A stretch of 5,918 nt of DNA from Bacteroidaceae bacterium (GTDB taxonomy: Bacteria; Bacteroidota; Bacteroidia; Bacteroidales; Bacteroidaceae). Both the position numbers and the translations under genes were made by a program. The number at the start of each line of letters is the position of its first letter. Positions within the stretch are counted from its first letter, which is position 1. The notes under the pieces are model-generated. The model was given only the letters and a program-made list of their open reading frames with translations, did no database searches and was not told the DNA's origin. This document shows positions 3,765-5,918 of this stretch, piece by piece. The DNA is taken from positions 1 to 5,918 of the forward strand of contig JAQWAN010000136.1 of assembly GCA_028707655.1 (NCBI GenBank), read 5' to 3'.

Positions 3765-5918
3765 ATGGGAAAGAAAGTCACATTTGTTTTGGCCCTTCTT
3801 TTAGTATCCGTGCAACTACTGATGGCACAAGGCATTAAAGTGTCTGGTGTTGTAGTTGAGAAAGATACTGGAGAGCCAGTTATTGGAGCTTCAGTGCTCG
3901 TAATAGGTACCTCCGTAGGTACTATTACTGATTTGGATGGACATTTTGTTATCGCAAATGTACCATCTTCTGCAAAAAATCTGCGAATTTCATACGTTGG
4001 ATTAAAACAGAAAATAGTAGAGATAACGAGTAATAAGATGATGGTTCTGATGGCCTCCGATGCAGAAAACCTCGGCGAAGTTGTGGTAACTGCTATGGGA
4101 ATCAGTAGAGAAAAGAAATCACTTGGTTATGCTGTTCAGTCTGTAAAGAATGACCAATTAACTAGAGGTGCTAGTCCAAGTTTATCTACAGCTTTGCAGG
4201 GTAAACTATCGGGTGTAGAAATTGCGCCCTCTTCTGGTATGCCAGGAGCATCAGCAAAAATCACTATTCGTGGTTCGCGTTCCTTTACAGGAGATAATAC
4301 ACCACTATATGTAGTAGATGGAATGCCTATTTCGTCCGCTTCTGATGTGAGTACGCTCAACTCTGTAACTGGATCCGATTTTGCTAATCGTGCCATTGAT
4401 ATTGATCCAAGTGATATTGAGAGTATCAATGTGCTTAAAGGTCAGGCAGCTTCTGCATTATATGGTATGCGTGCTTCAAACGGTGTAGTTCTTATTACAA
4501 CTAAATCGGGTAAAAATGCAAAGAAAGGTAAACCACAGGTTACTTTTTCCACTAATTTCACGACCGATGTAATCTCTAGTACGCCAAATTTGCAAACCGA
4601 ATTTGGACAAGGTACAGAAGGTGGTTATAGTCCTACGGAGTCTACCTCGTGGGGTCCTAAGATTTCGGATTTAGCCAATGATGCAACTTATGGTGGAAAT
4701 GTGGTAAATAGCTACACAGCTGGTGGATTACACCAAGGACAATATTATGTAACGCAACGTGCAGCTGCAGGACTCGATCCTTGGGCTACACCACAGGTAT
4801 ATAATAATGTAGATGCTTTCTTTAAAAATGGATCTACCTGGAGCAATAGCTTAAATGTTGTACAAGCATTTGATAAAGGACATTATTCCTTCTCTTTAGG
4901 AAATTCGAATTCTTCTGGTATTGTGCCTAGCACAGGAATGGAGCGTTATAATGCTAAACTATCTGCGCAAGCTCAATTAAATAAGAACTGGTCTACTGGT
5001 TTTAGTGGTAGTTTTATTAGCTCTCATTTGAACAAACAGTCGGGTGCTAATAATGGTGTTGTAGCTACGGTTTATCCTGCTCCAGCAAGTTACGATTTAG
5101 CCGGTATACCTAGTCATATTGAAGGCGACCCTTATACACAAAACACCTATCGTAGTACAGGTGGATTTGATGGTGCTTATTGGGCAGTAGAAAACAATAA
5201 ATTTACCGAAGATTTGCAACGTTTCTTTGGAAGCGCATTTGCTAAGTATAGCACCGATTTTGGTACAGACAATCAAAAATTGGATGTGAAATACCAACTT
5301 GGAGCCGATTCATATACCACGAACTATACCGATTTATGGGGTTATGGACATTCCAACGGTAAAGGAGATGTTACCCATTATGGTTATTCCATTACTGAAT
5401 TAAACTCTTTATTGACCGCTAATTATAGTTATAAGGTGTCGGAAGATTTAAACTTGAATGTTTTAGTAGGTAATGAGTATGTAAATAAGACAACCAAATA
5501 TACAGAAGCACAAGGCTTAAACTTTAACTTCTCTGGTTGGAATCATATCAACAATGCTTCGGTTTTTCAAGCCGATCAAAGTGATACGAAGTATCGTACC
5601 TTTGGCTTGTTTGGTAACCTTGCGTTAGACTATAAGAACATGTTATATTTTAATGTGTCGGGTCGTAACGATATTGTTTCTTCCATGCCTCATGGTAATC
5701 GTTCCTTCTTCTATCCATCTGTTTCGCTTGGATTTATTTTTACCGAATTGGAAGCGCTTAAAAACGATATCTTAACCTTTGGTAAAATTCGTGCTTCTTA
5801 CGCACAAGTAGGACAAGCTGGAACCTATGTGAATAGTTTTTATGCAACTCCTGAGTATGGTGGTGGATTCTCTTCGGGAACACCTATTACTTACCCATTG
5901 AATGGTGTAGTAGCATAT
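3765..5918 (+). CDS. SusC/RagA-family TonB-dependent outer-membrane receptor, N-terminal 718 residues (runs off right edge)
   Basis: The frame stays open from ATG 3765 to the window end. Residues 1-21 form a signal peptide (MGKK, then a hydrophobic core, cleavage likely after LLMA and before Q22). Residues about 26-98 are a carboxypeptidase-D regulatory-like domain (VSGVVVEKDTGEPVIGASV, later TDLDGHF). A TonB-box-like NLGEVVVTAMG (102-112) and the plug domain follow (about 112-250), with LQGKLSGVEI, ITIRGSRS, PLYVVDGMPI and the SusC signature around ASALYGMRASNGVVLITTKSG (229-249). The rest is aromatic-rich beta-barrel strands. Full-length relatives are about 1000 residues, so roughly 70 percent is here. 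There is no STN domain between the signal peptide and the CPD-like domain, so direct sigma/anti-sigma signalling is not suggested. With a SusD partner, such proteins import glycans, peptides or other large nutrients; substrate and SusD lie outside view. Its own consensus promoter and opposite orientation make it independent of the left operon. Confidence 0.95.
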   Translation, partial: MGKKVTFVLALLLVSVQLLMAQGIKVSGVVVEKDTGEPVIGASVLVIGTSVGTITDLDGHFVIANVPSSAKNLRISYVGLKQKIVEITSNKMMVLMASDAENLGEVVVTAMGISREKKSLGYAVQSVKNDQLTRGASPSLSTALQGKLSGVEIAPSSGMPGASAKITIRGSRSFTGDNTPLYVVDGMPISSASDVSTLNSVTGSDFANRAIDIDPSDIESINVLKGQAASALYGMRASNGVVLITTKSGKNAKKGKPQVTFSTNFTTDVISSTPNLQTEFGQGTEGGYSPTESTSWGPKISDLANDATYGGNVVNSYTAGGLHQGQYYVTQRAAAGLDPWATPQVYNNVDAFFKNGSTWSNSLNVVQAFDKGHYSFSLGNSNSSGIVPSTGMERYNAKLSAQAQLNKNWSTGFSGSFISSHLNKQSGANNGVVATVYPAPASYDLAGIPSHIEGDPYTQNTYRSTGGFDGAYWAVENNKFTEDLQRFFGSAFAKYSTDFGTDNQKLDVKYQLGADSYTTNYTDLWGYGHSNGKGDVTHYGYSITELNSLLTANYSYKVSEDLNLNVLVGNEYVNKTTKYTEAQGLNFNFSGWNHINNASVFQADQSDTKYRTFGLFGNLALDYKNMLYFNVSGRNDIVSSMPHGNRSFFYPSVSLGFIFTELEALKNDILTFGKIRASYAQVGQAGTYVNSFYATPEYGGGFSSGTPITYPLNGVVAY

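Noticed and set aside
4136..4429. Minus-strand open frame of 97 codons inside the SusC-like gene
   Set aside because: It lies antisense to the well-supported plug domain, has no recognisable family and no promoter or ribosome site; it is a frame shadow.
5097..5297. Minus-strand open frame of 66 codons inside the SusC-like gene
   Set aside because: It is antisense to the beta-barrel coding region and has no supporting signals.

Overview
The window looks like chromosomal DNA of an anaerobic member of the Bacteroidetes, probably Bacteroidales. Three things point there: a SusC/RagA-type TonB-dependent receptor, two promoters of the Bacteroidetes primary-sigma type (TTTG, 19-21 bases, TAnnTTTG), and A-rich leaders with little Shine-Dalgarno character. 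I cannot name a genus or species from this sequence.

The left part (1 to about 3200) is one tightly packed minus-strand operon, read from right to left. It encodes a DUF134/UPF0251 DNA-binding protein, two small NifX/NifB-like proteins of the dinitrogenase iron-molybdenum-cofactor-binding fold, two MinD/Mrp-type P-loop ATPases each carrying an inserted 2x[4Fe-4S] ferredoxin domain, and the first 92 codons of a metallo-beta-lactamase-fold hydrolase that runs off the left edge. Gaps are 17, 11 and 1 base, then a 4-base ATGA overlap, then 9 bases, so the genes are almost certainly co-transcribed. These families match the anaerobe 'orange protein' (ORP) type of cluster studied in Desulfovibrio. 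Its biochemical job is poorly understood, and nothing here identifies the metal cofactor or client.

The operon promoter lies just upstream of the DUF134 gene. A perfect 6-4-6 inverted repeat sits between its two promoter elements and is a strong candidate operator, perhaps for autoregulation by the DUF134 protein.

The middle (about 3200 to 3680) is an AT-rich divergent intergenic stretch with no convincing gene, only one short inverted repeat and one short direct repeat. The right part (3765 to the end) is the N-terminal 718 codons of a SusC-like outer-membrane receptor on the plus strand, with its own near-perfect promoter. It is transcribed away from the metal/ATPase operon, and nothing in the sequence links the two functionally.
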